Positions 33,884 to 44,313 of a DNA stretch of 64,000 bases are shown piece by piece. The DNA is taken from positions 23,833-87,832 of the forward strand of contig FTLJ01000448.1 of assembly GCA_900155495.1 (NCBI GenBank), given 5' to 3'. The DNA comes from Porogramme epimiltina (lineage: Eukaryota > Basidiomycota > Agaricomycetes > Polyporales > Polyporaceae). The first letter of the stretch is position 1, and each line of letters begins with the position of its first letter. Below the pieces are notes generated by a model. The model did no database searches. It was not told the origin of the DNA and worked only from the letters and a program-made list of their open reading frames with translations. A program made the translations under genes and the position numbers.

Positions 33884-34824
33884 GCGGCCCATGGAGCAAT
33901 TTTCTTGACACTCGACACTTCCATGTGCACAGCAGTTGTATGGTTTGACGTTGGCGTGTAATATGCGGGCCCTTAAAGCTCAATGAATGCCGAAATGTTT
34001 TGAAGGCCCACACAATAAATATACAGTGAAGTTACTCCGTTGCAAGGACTGTATCTTATCGAGTAAGGGGATACGTTGTTATGGCATTTTGAAACTTCAA
34101 CCAACATCAGCACAGCGGAAGGATGCATGAGAGCATGGTCTACGCTCCGTAAGGATCCGGCATTCTTGTTGCTATCGCTAATGCTACCCTGGCCTCCCTC
34201 GTTTTTCTAGGTCATTACCCACGTGCCTTGTGCGATTTCACTTTGGAACCATCCAGCCATGCCCTCCGCCAAACCGGGCTAGCCAGTCTCCTCTTTCTAC
34301 ATCTCGCGCAATTGGTGGGCACTGCGGTCCCGAGTTCGGGCAAGAAAGGGGTCCCCAAATTGCCGCCGCAAACTCCGCCGTGGGGTATTTGAGGATCCCC
34401 GCACGGGTGGAACAGGAAATACTTGAATCGACATGAAACAGCACGGCTACGTATCACATAAAGCACAAGGCTCGAGCGCCTCGGGGTTCGACAAGGGCAA
34501 ACAGGAAAACATGGCACCCGTTGTAGGCGCGTCAGGGTAATGTACTCAAAATACTCTATGTTCTTGGAACTTACCAGGGGAACGTACTCGCCTGTATGGC
34601 TTGTTTGGCGCACAGGCTATCCGCGAGTGAGCGTCGGGAATGCGCGATGCGGAACAAGTGTAAAGCTTGGTAAGCTAAGGACGGACGACGCGGGGCACAT
34701 CAGGCGTTTCGTGTACGCCGCAGCGCGTTGGTGACGCACTGAGTAGTGTAAATTGCAAGGAATAAACGGGCGTGTGAAGGCCAGAGGACGCCACCGAGCG
34801 AGGACGGCACTCCTACAAGACTAA
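33884..34824. other. Intergenic: SSP 3 3' end and SSP 4 upstream region
   Basis: 33884-34040 is the SSP 3 3' UTR. About 34040-34824 is a further copy of the SSP upstream block with no CxxC/F-box gene in it, so from here on the duplicated unit is the secreted-protein gene alone. Confidence 0.55.
34014..34019 (+). terminator. Polyadenylation signal of SSP 3
   Basis: AATAAA followed by TATACAG, in a 3' flank shared with SSP 4 and SSP 5. Confidence 0.55.
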
Positions 34825-34991
34825 TATAAAAGGCGAGCCTTTGGGATGCCAGATGGTCAGGCAGGTAACGCCGACGCTCCAATTCTTTGTACTTCTCTGC
34901 CTTCGTCTCACCACGTAGCTGTGAGTGCAAGTCCCTCACACTCTACGCAATAACATAAGCTCTCACTCACCTCTCTGTCTCCATCTTTTAG
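34825..34991 (+). promoter_or_regulatory. SSP 4 core promoter and 5' leader intron
   Basis: TATAAAAGG at 34825-34833. Leader intron 34921-34991 (donor GTGAGT, acceptor TTTTAG), 17 nt before the ATG as in copies 1 and 2. Confidence 0.7.
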
Positions 34992-35008
34992 TCCCTGGAG
35001 AGTTCATC

Positions 35009-35498
35009 ATGCGCTTCCTGGTCACTGTCACATTCGCCTTCATCGCTTTCATCGGCACTCCCATGCTCACCACGCAGGCTACCATCCTCGCCGCACGCCA
35101 GGGGACCGGCGCCCCACAGGCACAATGCGAATCAAGTTTCATCTGCAGTGACAACATTTCCTGCGGCGACGGGTGCGAGTGCACGCCGTTCTCCGGGAGC
35201 GAGTACGGGGTGAGCACTTACTTTCTCCTCACATGAACTAGGAGCTAACGTTCGCGGACCGTGAAGTTTTGCAAACCCCTTGGGACGGCGCTAGACATGC
35301 GTCGCGCACCACAATCCAGCGCATGCAAGATCATACGCTGCGAAACCAGCAATGATTGTTGTGAGAGTTTTGGTTGTGTGGAACTCATCGGCAACGAGAC
35401 GGTGAGTGGTTTATTGAGGAGGCCACGTGCTCAAGACGGCAGCAAGTCGCTCACTGCCTGTTGGTCAGATCTGCTTGCCGATCTCTGCGGGTATATGA
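35009..35498 (+). CDS. Small secreted 12-cysteine protein, copy 4 (intact)
   Basis: Exons 35009-35209, 35267-35401 and 35469-35498 give 121 residues. The signal peptide MRFLVTVTFAFIAFIGTP is followed by TILAARQG. The first cysteine comes a few residues later than in copies 1-3 because of a short insertion (GAPQAQC). The twelve cysteines are kept: C-x6-C-x5-C-x3-C-x-C, FC at the start of exon 2, C-x4-C-x5-CC-x4-C, and IC at the start of exon 3. The loop residues vary more than the cysteines, as expected for a disulfide-stabilised secreted protein. The last ten codons (ICLPISAGI) are nearly those of copy 3. No CxxC/F-box gene accompanies it. Confidence 0.8.
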
Positions 35499-36465
35499 GC
35501 GGCCCACGGAGCAATCTTCTTGAGACTCGGCACTTCTATGTGCACAGCCGTTGTATGGTTTGGTGCCGGCATGCAATATGCGGGCCCTTAAAGCTCAATT
35601 TATGTCGAAATGTTACCTCTCGACAATAAATATACAGCGAAGCGAATTCATCGCAAGGGCCGCATCTTACAGCTAAACCAATGCATTGTCATGGAGCCTA
35701 TTTCCTGAATGAGTTGAAACTTAAACCCACGTCAGCACAGCGGAGGCCGAGGGATGGGGGAGAGCATTGTGTGTGTCATGTATGATTCCTGCGTTCTTGT
35801 CCGACCTACCGCAAAGGCTTTCTCTCGCTATAAGCGTGGCTTGTGCAATGTACCCTTGAAGCCATGCCTCCGCACGCTCCGCCGAATCAGGCTACCCAAC
35901 CTCTTCCTTGAACGTCTCATGCGAATAGTGTGTCCTGCGGGCCCAAGTTTGAGTCAGAAAGGAGATACTCAAATTGCCACCATGAACTCTGTCGCCCCGC
36001 ATGTTGAGGATCCTTTGAGCCAAGGCGTAACACGAACTTCAATAGAAACAAAAATGCGCGACTGCACACACACTTGAAGGCTTAAGGCTCGAGTGCCTCG
36101 GGGTTCGACTGGGGCGAGCGGGGGATTTATATATGCAGCAGCTGTTGCGGGCGCGCATCAGTGAGAAACGCTCAAAACTCTCTATACTCTTCCAACTTTT
36201 GGGGGGACGTGATCCTATGCGTGGTTTCTCTGGTCCGCCCTCCACCCGCTGCCGGGCGCTGGGACTGCGTGACGAGAAATGAGGGGACAATTTGGTAAGC
36301 TAGGGGCAATAGCGCGGGACACATCATGCATCCCATGTGTACCGCCTAGTACGCACGTCACTGCGCGTTGGTGGCGCACTGACAGGCGTGGGTTGTAGGA
36401 ATGAACTGGGGGGTGAGCGGAGAGGAGGATGCCGTGAGGTGAGCGCATGATTGCGAAAGGACAGG
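35499..36465. other. Intergenic: SSP 4 3' end and SSP 5 upstream region
   Basis: SSP 4 3' UTR to about 35640, then another, more diverged copy of the SSP upstream block. No gene. Confidence 0.55.
35625..35630 (+). terminator. Polyadenylation signal of SSP 4
   Basis: AATAAA followed by TATACAGCGAAG, the same context as for SSP 3 and SSP 5. Confidence 0.55.
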
Positions 36466-36533
36466 TATAAAGGGCTAGCCTTTGGGTAGCCAGGCGGTCA
36501 GGCAGGTTCGACGTGGCTGCCGACAAGTTCACT
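36466..36533 (+). promoter_or_regulatory. SSP 5 core promoter without leader intron
   Basis: TATAAAGGG at 36466-36474. The leader goes directly from GGTCAGGCAGGTTCGACG into GCCGACAAGTTCACT before the ATG. The leader intron and part of the leader seen in copies 1-4 are missing. Confidence 0.6.
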
Positions 36534-37079
36534 ATGCACTTCCCAACCCCCCTTATACCTTACCTAGCAGCCTTCGTTGGCATCCCCATGTTTGCCACGG
36601 GGACTGCTGTCCTCACCGCACTCCAGGAGGCCGCTATGCCCACGTGCACGTTCAAAGGAATCTGTACTGCCGCCCTCGTGGGCCAGTGCGGTGACGGGTG
36701 TGCGTGCACACTGATCCTCGGGCCTACACTCGGTGTGAGCACTCATTTTCTCTTCCGTGAAACAGGAGCTTACGTTATGGATTTGCCAAGATCTGCAGCC
36801 CCGCCGAGATGACTCCAGACATACGCTCGGCGCCGCGTGCCGCAAACTAATGTGTGTGCAGGCTTGGTCTGCAACACTGACGCCAACTGTTGTCCGTATT
36901 GGCATTGTATGGAGATCATCGGCGACCCCACAACCACAGGGGTGAGTTACTTCAATAGGGGACTGCATATTGTGGCAGTAACAAGCCGTTTACTTTATGC
37001 TGGTCAGATCTGCATGCCACCCTCTCGGGACTCCAGTCTCGACTCCCCGGTCACTTCCGTATGTACAGCGGCTGTCTAG
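36534..37079 (+). pseudogene. Small secreted 12-cysteine protein, copy 5 (frameshifted)
   Basis: Exon 1 (36534-36734) is open. Its signal peptide, MHFPTPLIPYLAAFVGIP, is more diverged, the RQG motif is changed (LQE) and five cysteines are in place. Exon 2 (36791-36941) opens ICSPAEM. It then contains about four extra bases near 36832, so its frame reaches TAA at 36848-36850. The following segment reads in the next frame and clearly matches the family (VCAGLVC, then NCC, then HC). Exon 3 starts ICMPP and runs on to 37077-37079 instead of stopping after ten codons. Inactive as a full-length gene; a truncated one-module product is conceivable. It is the most diverged member, at the right end of the array. 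Confidence 0.65.
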
Positions 37080-38200
37080 TTTTAGCGTGTAGTCTTCAGG
37101 CTCTACGACAATGAATTGCTTCAGAGCAAATCCTACGGGCAATAAATATACAGCAAACTCACTGCATTGTAAGGGCCAGGACGAGGTCGGTCATATTCGA
37201 CGTGGGGAAACGCAACAGTGTTAGCATGTGCTCCGAGAACTGGCGGCGGAACCGGTGCCCGGTGGAGAGTCACATGAGGCAACCCCACAACGCGCACATG
37301 ATCGTTGTCCCCGGCGCCCACATACAGCTTGAACTTTGACCCGCACGCCACGTCTCCGCTTCAGATGTGATTCTAAGCTGTCTCTCGCGGGGGTGGACTC
37401 GAGGGAGCGGGGTTGTGCGGGCTCGGGCAAAGAGGTCAGTACTTGAGTCGCCGGACTAGTGGAATCACTAGGCTGTCTATGTTTATTGAATACAGCTTAC
37501 CTTCACTTTGCTTCGGGCCGAAACACCATCCAATCGACCGTCGAAGCTCAGAGTGCACGCATGTAGTGTAGACCAAACAGATACATGTCGTTGATCAATT
37601 AAATAGCTACACGAATGGTTCAAGATCTAGTAGGGATGTTCTTCAGTAGAAGTGTCACTTCGATTTCAAGCTAGCCACTCGGCCTTGTGCTGCGTAGCTC
37701 ACGTCACGTGAGGGCATACATTGACCCTCTCTGGGGGGCGTTATGAGTGGAAATATTGATATTGTTGGACTACAGTTTGAGACGGTTAATGGTCCCCTGA
37801 GCGCCTCCTTATGGATAATGAGAACAAATTTTTATTTCAGACTCTCTGGTAGTAAGGAATAGTGGGGCGTTCCACCATGTCTTTCCTTCAGCCTTCCTTT
37901 TGGGGGGTATCAGCCGTCGTCTCGAGGTTCAGCAATACAAGGAGGAGGCCTCTTAGACCGCGAGATGCCGCGAGAGACACCCTAGTGGGTGTAGACGCTC
38001 GCGCGCATATCCACGAACATATACATGCGCCCGCGTACGCCCACCCCCCTGGTCAGATGCACCATCTCACAACCCGTCCCTCTAATTTTTCCTAAGAATG
38101 GCCTCTCATCCGGGAAATGGTATGTCAGGCATCGGCCCCATGCCGGCGCTCTCGTGCCAACCAGCATCTGGGTTTACGGGCGCCTCCCACGTTGCCAAGT
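37080..38200. other. Intergenic region
   Basis: AATAAA at 37141-37146 marks the end of SSP 5. The remaining kilobase up to the forkhead gene has lower GC around 37560-37870 and no gene or repeat that I recognise. It probably contains the forkhead promoter and leader. Confidence 0.5.
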
Positions 38201-40346
38201 ATGGACGCCGGCAAGTATCCAGGGCGCTTCCGCGCTCACTCCTCTACCACTTCCTCTCATCTACAACCCCCCGCAGCCTCTCCAACCGCACAATATCACC
38301 ATGATGGCTCTGGTACCGATTCTGTATCAGACCGCGACAGAGACCCATCTACACCCATCCACGCTACTGAGCGGCCCCCGCTAGGATACACCAACCCCCA
38401 CGGAGCCATATTCGACGAAAATGCGTCGTCATACATACACAATCGCACCTCCGTCGCCCCCGCCACATTCGACGTGGAACCAGGAGCTTACGCGCCTATA
38501 GATATATCTAGGGACTCTTTGTCTCCCGGCCTCATTCAAAGTGGCATCGACGGACGTGTAGGCCCTGCCATTCAACAGTGTGACCCGGGTTCACTGCCTG
38601 TGGCGACATCGACGACAGCACTACCTGTACGTACTCCCCGGCACCTCTTATCTGATCTGAATTTTCTCTTATCTGATTTTGCCGTAGGTCGCGTTCGGTG
38701 GGCTAAGCGGAGACCTCAGCCCGACTGGCTCGCATGGAAGTGGCGGTAGCGACCATAGTGCTCATGGAAGCGGCGGTAGCCACGGTAGCGGGTCTGGCGA
38801 GCATTTCGTCAATGCGCCGCCCTACAGCGTGCCACAGCAGTACGGCCAGGTGTCGCCACAAAGCGAGTACCCTAGGTATGGCGTCGAACATCACTCTATG
38901 TACGACCCACCCTACCCTGGCGTAAGCATGGGATACGCACATTTCGGTATGGTCCCCCGCCACCAAGAGCAGATCCTTCACATCCCACGGACGCACACAT
39001 ACCCCCCCTTGGCCCCCCCGTTCAGCCATGTGAATTTCCCATACTCCGACCAACGCAAGGTGTTCTATTCATCCCCAGACCTCCACACTCAGCCTCTCAT
39101 TCCCGGCCAAACTCGCATTCATGTCCCACAAGCAGGCTCTTATCCCGAGGCCAATGACTCTTACGATGACATGGGCGGCGGCTTTGCGTCCGGTGACGAC
39201 GCGTTCATCCCCACATCTGATGCAGACATTCGGCGCTTCCTGGGCCTTCTCCCAAACCAGGAACTCAGCCTCAATGCCCTCGCGGACCCTCCTTCCGGAC
39301 AACGCCCCGGTCAGACCATTCCTGCGCTATCCCAGCTCGCGATCTTGGGGAGCCCTCGTAAGCAACTTACCCTACAAGGAATCTACCAAGCGCTTGAAGA
39401 TAGGTTTGAATGGTTCCGGTCGAACCGGGATGACAAGTCGTGGCAGGTGAGTAAATATTGGCGTGCTTCACGGATAGGACACCAAACGTCTTGGTTTCAG
39501 AACTCCATTCGCCACAACCTGTCGCTTTACAAGTGCTTCCGTCGCATCGCGAAACCCATCACTGAGCCGGGAAAGGGCAGTTATTGGGTCGTTGATTACA
39601 CTCGCGGGGTCGGCACCAAGCGTCCGCGCAAGCGACGTGACAAGCGTTCCAAGAACGCGCAAGACGATGCTATGCAAGTGGACGACTCTGACAAGGACGC
39701 CAAGGAAGAGGAGGCTTCAGAGGACGAGGGATTCCCTTCCCCCGCTCACTCGTCTCAGGGCATTCCCAGTGACTACGGCCGCAGCCACCAAGTAGGACAC
39801 TCGCGTCCTACGGCCCGTACCGGCCCCCGTCGTGGAGGCTCTCCGTATGCTACGCCCACCAATGCCTTGACCCAAGTGCGCCACGGCCGCCACGACTCGG
39901 CCCCGAACCTGCCGCCTCTCCAGGACACGCGCCAGTACCCCATGGGCTACCCTTCCTCTCCGTTCGGTCAGGGCACGTTCTCCCAGCCCCACGCCGCCTC
40001 GCAGTGGCAGCCCCTGCTCAACCCCGGCCACTTTTCCGACCCGAGGCAGCTCCCCCCGCCCTTCGTGCACCCCATGGCGGAGCCTTGGGCCGTCGCCTCC
40101 TCGGGAAACGCGTACCGCGGCCCCGCGCGCTCGCACACCCTGCCGGCGCCCTCGAGTGCGGTCCACCTGCCGTACCCTCAGCAGCAGACGCTGCCCAGCA
40201 TCCACCAGCTTGCCGACCCCAGGTACGCGAGCCGGGGCTCAGCCCCCCATGGTCGTGATGGGATGTACCCCCCGGCGGAATTTGAGGAGGGTTCTTCCCG
40301 CAGCAACCGGCGCGAGGGCCAGGGCTCCGACCCCTCCCGTCGCTGA
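38201..40346 (+). CDS. Forkhead (winged-helix) transcription factor
   Basis: Nuclear DNA-binding regulator. Exons 38201-38626, 38688-39446 and 39501-40346 give 676 residues. A long N-terminal part rich in Ser, Gly, Pro and Tyr (repeated GSGGSxHGSG) precedes the forkhead domain at about residues 345-430. That domain reads AILGSPRKQLTLQGIYQALEDRFEWFRSN, SWQ|NSIRHNLSLYKCF (recognition helix, split by intron 2), and KGSYWVVDY. A basic run, TKRPRKRRDKRSK, follows directly and is a likely nuclear signal. The usual KPPYSY at the domain start is not present; GQTIPALSQLAIL occupies that place. The tail is Pro, His and Gln rich. In-frame ATGs at 38117 and 38201 are both possible; I took the second. Target genes unknown. 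Confidence 0.88.
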
Positions 40347-40940
40347 AGGTATCGAACGCTGCCATGTCATCGCGCTGAAGCGCCAAATGTCTAGAATCTG
40401 AACGAATCTGAACGAAAGTGGTCCCCTTCACCCGTTTCTCCTCTCCAGTTCCGTGTCCAAAGTTTGCCGCGTTCCTCTAAATGCCATCGCAGCTATTTCC
40501 GTTCTTCGTTATCTATCCAAAAATGCTTACTCCCAGCTCTCCAAATCTTTCAGCTATCCAAACCCGATGTTGTATCTGCTCCCCAGTCTAGTCCAGCCTG
40601 TCCATATCCATATATGCTCTTCGTCCTCACCATGCTCTCCATCGTGCTCCCCCTTGTTTTCTGCTGTAGAATGTGCGATCGTCTCCGACACGATAGGCGA
40701 TGTTGTGTAGTGAAAGTGGTTGCGTTGTAACTTCGGTTGTTGGTGGCAATAAATAGGTCCTTGTACCTTGAATGTTTTGTGATCAGCGGCGTCAAACCAG
40801 GTTGCTATGTGTAGATGATGATACAAATACGTCCAGTTTACTGAGTGAGACTACTGTACAAGGTTAAGGAGAACAGTCGGTAGCGCACATCAGCCTCCCA
40901 CTCAACGCCTCGGTTGTCAGGTGACACTCTGGTTTTCCTT
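40347..40940. other. Convergent 3' UTR region
   Basis: Tail-to-tail spacer between the forkhead and homogentisate dioxygenase genes. An AATAAA near 40748 probably serves the forkhead mRNA. Short open frames have no motif. Confidence 0.5.
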
Positions 40941-43189
40941 CTACGCCGTTCCGAGGGGCGGGAGCCCCGCTGCTTTAAGGTCTGCGTTCACCTGGTCAAG
41001 GTGGTTCATGAACTGCCCCTTAAGGTTGTCCCACATCTTCGGCTCGTGCTCTGGCGAAGGACGATGTCAGAAAACGCCCCAGAAGACCGTAGTCGAATGA
41101 GGAAGGCCTACCATGCAGTTTCCCTGTGCGCTTCATGCCGTAGTCCGTGATGGTGACCTGCATGCTGGACTCGAACATGAACGCTAGCGGAGCCGCGGAA
41201 ACTGTCAACAAGTGCCAGTTCGCATATGGAAAGAAATGCGCGTACCCAACGTCCCCTCGTGGACCCGCATCGGCTCAAGTTCAGCCTCTGTCGCCTTCTT
41301 GAACTCATCGTAGGACACTGTGATAAACAAAGTCAACGCGAGCATCGTTAGTGGTACGACCAGCCTACGCACCGCCATGCGGGCAGAACCCGTTTTCGAA
41401 GCTGAACCCGCCGGGGGCGAACTCATCGCTGCGCCCGCCGTAGTCGCCGTAGATGAGGCCCATCATCTCGCTCGCACAGTTCCTGTGGTAGTACTGTGCA
41501 CGCATTCATGTCAGCGGAAGCCCACCTTACCAAGTTGCTACCGGGAAAAGGGGGGTGTGAAGGGGGGAAGGAACGCACCGGAGGCCGGAACGTGCCCGAC
41601 GCGACGTCCCAGCGGCCGCTGAAGATGAGGAAGTCCGCGAGGGGCGCGCCGGGTGTCTTTGAGCGCGCGGTGAGCACGCAAAAGATGGACGGGTCGATGT
41701 GGTCGCGCTGGATGCTGCCGACGTGCACGAACTTCTCCATCGCATACTTGTAAGGGATGTAACTGACGGAATTACGGAGCCTGCGTCAGCCTCCGTGCAG
41801 ATTCGATGAGAGAGCACATTCTCACTTTCCGTGCCAGGCGACGACGTCGAACGGCGTGTGCTCCTGCTTGCAGACGAAGAGTTTACCGCCGACCTTGTAG
41901 ACGACTTGGGGGAACGAATGAGCGTGAGTTCACAATCATAGATTGTAGATGCGATGTGTCCGCACCTTCCCAAGGTGACTGGTCAATGTCGAAGCTGGCG
42001 ACGGGACTTTCGAAGTCACGCGGATTAGCAAGGCCGTGGGTGCCCAGCGGGCCCAGGTCAGGGAGGTCAAAGTGAGACCCGAAGATCTCGAGAATGTCTG
42101 GATGACATTCAGGATTCTAATTCCCCAGGTTTCGATGATGGACTCACAGCCTCGAGAAGGGCCATCTGGAAGGGCGACCTGGAACAAGATCCGTTTAATC
42201 AAGGTCAAAGACGCCGTCAAGATGAATATCACCTTGAACTTGATGCCACGCTGAATCACGACAAGCTCCCCAGGTCGTACCATCAACCTGGATACGAAAC
42301 TCAGCCCAGTATTCTGCCGCCGACAGGGCACCTTCTACTTACTTCCCGAACTCCGTTTGGATATCCAGGCGGCCTTGCTGCGGAAGGATGAGGAAATCGC
42401 CGTCGCTGTTCACGAACGCCTTCTTCGCCATCGACTCATTCGCGGTGAAGATGTGCACGGCGAGGCCCTCACGCATGGTCGGGTCACCGTTCCCCGCAAG
42501 CGTCTTCAGGCCCGAGATGAAGTCGGTCTTGATGCTCTCTGCAGGGATGTCGAGGGGATACCATGCCAGCTGGGTGGGGCTGAAGTGGACCTTCGGGTTG
42601 AGGGGTAAGAAACAAGATTCAAGCTATACGGCGAGATAAGTGAACATAAATTTTATGCCAATTTGTCTGCGTACGTACGTCGGGGTTGTCCGGTAAGGAG
42701 GTGAACCCCTGGTGAGCCACGGAAGGCCGGATGCGATAAATCCACCTATGCAGCGTTTGGTCACAACTCTCCGAGATACTCAATCGGAAGTAGTGCGGAT
42801 CTTACGTAGACTGGTTCTCCCGTCTAGGCATCACGAAAGGAGTTCCGTTCAACTGTATCGTCGAGCGTCACCAGAGAGCCAGTAATCGTAGTGCTTCTTG
42901 GACTCACCGACTCAGCGTAGAGGTCATATTTCACTTTTTGCGGGTTGTTCTGAGCATGCGGAAGTGCCCCCGGACTGAGTCCTTGTTAGTAAGGACCATG
43001 TAGGTGCATGTAATGACGCGTACATAGCCTCCGAGGCGAATCGGTTACCGAATCCGACCTGGTACTTGTACGGATCCTTCTCCGTAGAAGAGACATAAAA
43101 CGCGCTTTGCGCACTGGCACCAGAAGTGTTACTCTGAGTGAATATCAGTCAGTCCTGCGGCAACGTACACGACATCCAGGGCATACCAT
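40941..43189 (-). CDS. hmgA: Homogentisate 1,2-dioxygenase
   Basis: Iron enzyme of phenylalanine/tyrosine breakdown: opens homogentisate to maleylacetoacetate in the cytosol. Many small exons. Recognised in order: YKYQVGFGNRFASEA near the N-terminus, PGALPHAQNNPQKVKYDLYAES, LNGTPFVMPRRENQ, IRPSVAHQGF, a DGDFLILPQQG-type segment, KLFVCKQEHTPFDVVAWHG, DFLIFSGRWDVASGTFRPP, YYHRNCASEMMGLIYGDYGG and FSFENGFCPHG. The C-terminus includes LAFMFESSMQVTITDYGMK and GQFMNHLDQVNADLKAAGL. The His and Glu of YHRNCASE and the His of CPHG correspond to the known iron ligands. The first exon appears to carry only the ATG (43187-43189), followed by a 60-nt-class intron. No other tyrosine-degradation gene is adjacent. 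Confidence 0.92.
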
Positions 43190-44313
43190 AGCAAATCGAA
43201 GTTAGATAGGGGTTGGCTAAAGTCCTGCGAGGAAGTGAGTAAGGAGGTGCGGCGGCCGCTGGCCGTTAGTACTATGTCCGCGCCGTTTATATCTTGAAGA
43301 GCAAGCTCTCTGCATCATCAAATCATGCTGAATGAAATATCCCCCTCGCTCATACATCTAAGCTCGGGCACTCCACAGCACTCACAGGCGGCGCACCTGG
43401 TCTTTACTAGGCCGTATCTTCTCAGAGTGGCCCTGCGCCTCCTGTCAAGAACCTCGTCCCCGTGGTCACGTTCGCGCGCGCGCCGGGGATCGCGCACGGA
43501 TCTCGCCCAGTCCGTAAAGACATACGCCCGCCGGGCGTGATAATCTACGCGTTGCGTCCGCGGTAGTATCACGGAGGGAAGATACTTGCAGCAGCCCCAG
43601 CCCGCCGAAGAGTTTCTACGCCGCCTCGGCTGGGTCGCCTGTTGAGTCGGCTGGCTCGACGGGCTCCGCGAGCTCCTGAAAGTGGCCACATTTTCTCAGT
43701 TTCGGTATCGGGAGGGAATGGAGGGGCTAACAAGCGATCTTACGTGCGGGCGCGTGGTGGGTATCAGCTGAATAGCCATGGCTCTCTGGGACGAGTTTTC
43801 TCACACCTTGTTGCTTCCCCTCCGCCGCCCGCGCGGGCGCCGCCCCCCTGGCCGATGAATCGACATGGAACGCAGATGACGAAGACGGCCTTCGCGAAGC
43901 CAGAAGTGAGTTGAGTCGCCGGTGCAGAAACAGACCTAGATAGACAGACCTCGCTTCGACATTCAATAAGCTCGGGGAACTCGATGGACATTGGAAACTG
44001 CATTAGTTCGTCACCACATCATGATCCCAGAGTTCCACATAGGGCGACCGGACATTTCCGGGCGGCGTGGGTCGGCCCGGAGTCCCCGGCGGTATGGAAC
44101 AAGCACTGAACGCGCTAAAATGGCCCTTCGTCGGAGACGAGCCGTGCTAGGACCGCAATGATGTTAGCCGTTAGTCGCCACAGGGGGAGTAACACATAGA
44201 ATACACCAAGGGGGAAGGGTTGTTGGAGTAGTCTACAGGACGATGCATCTATACACTAAAACGGCCTTCAAACGGTCTACTGTAATAGTCGAGTCCTACA
44301 GCCGCTTTGCCAT
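43190..44313. other. Intergenic region
   Basis: Promoter of the homogentisate dioxygenase gene on the left and 3' flank of the alcohol dehydrogenase gene on the right. A 123-codon minus-strand open frame (43318-43689) is Arg/Ser-rich with no motif; I do not call it. Confidence 0.5.

Larger units (their letters stand above)
23640..37150. repeat. Serial segmental duplications of the F-box/SSP module
   Basis: Repeat units by eye: about 23640-27560 (CxxC/F-box 2 + SSP 1), 28170-31970 (CxxC/F-box 3 + SSP 2), 32110-34040 (relic + SSP 3), 34040-35660 (SSP 4) and 35660-37150 (SSP 5). All are in the same orientation, and units shrink and diverge towards the right. Confidence 0.7.

Noticed and set aside
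21965..37079. Secondary-metabolite or mating-type cluster
   Set aside because: No synthase, homeodomain, pheromone or receptor gene. The array contains only the two families described.
43318..43689. 123-codon minus-strand open frame
   Set aside because: Arg/Ser-rich with no recognisable feature, in the promoter of the homogentisate dioxygenase gene.
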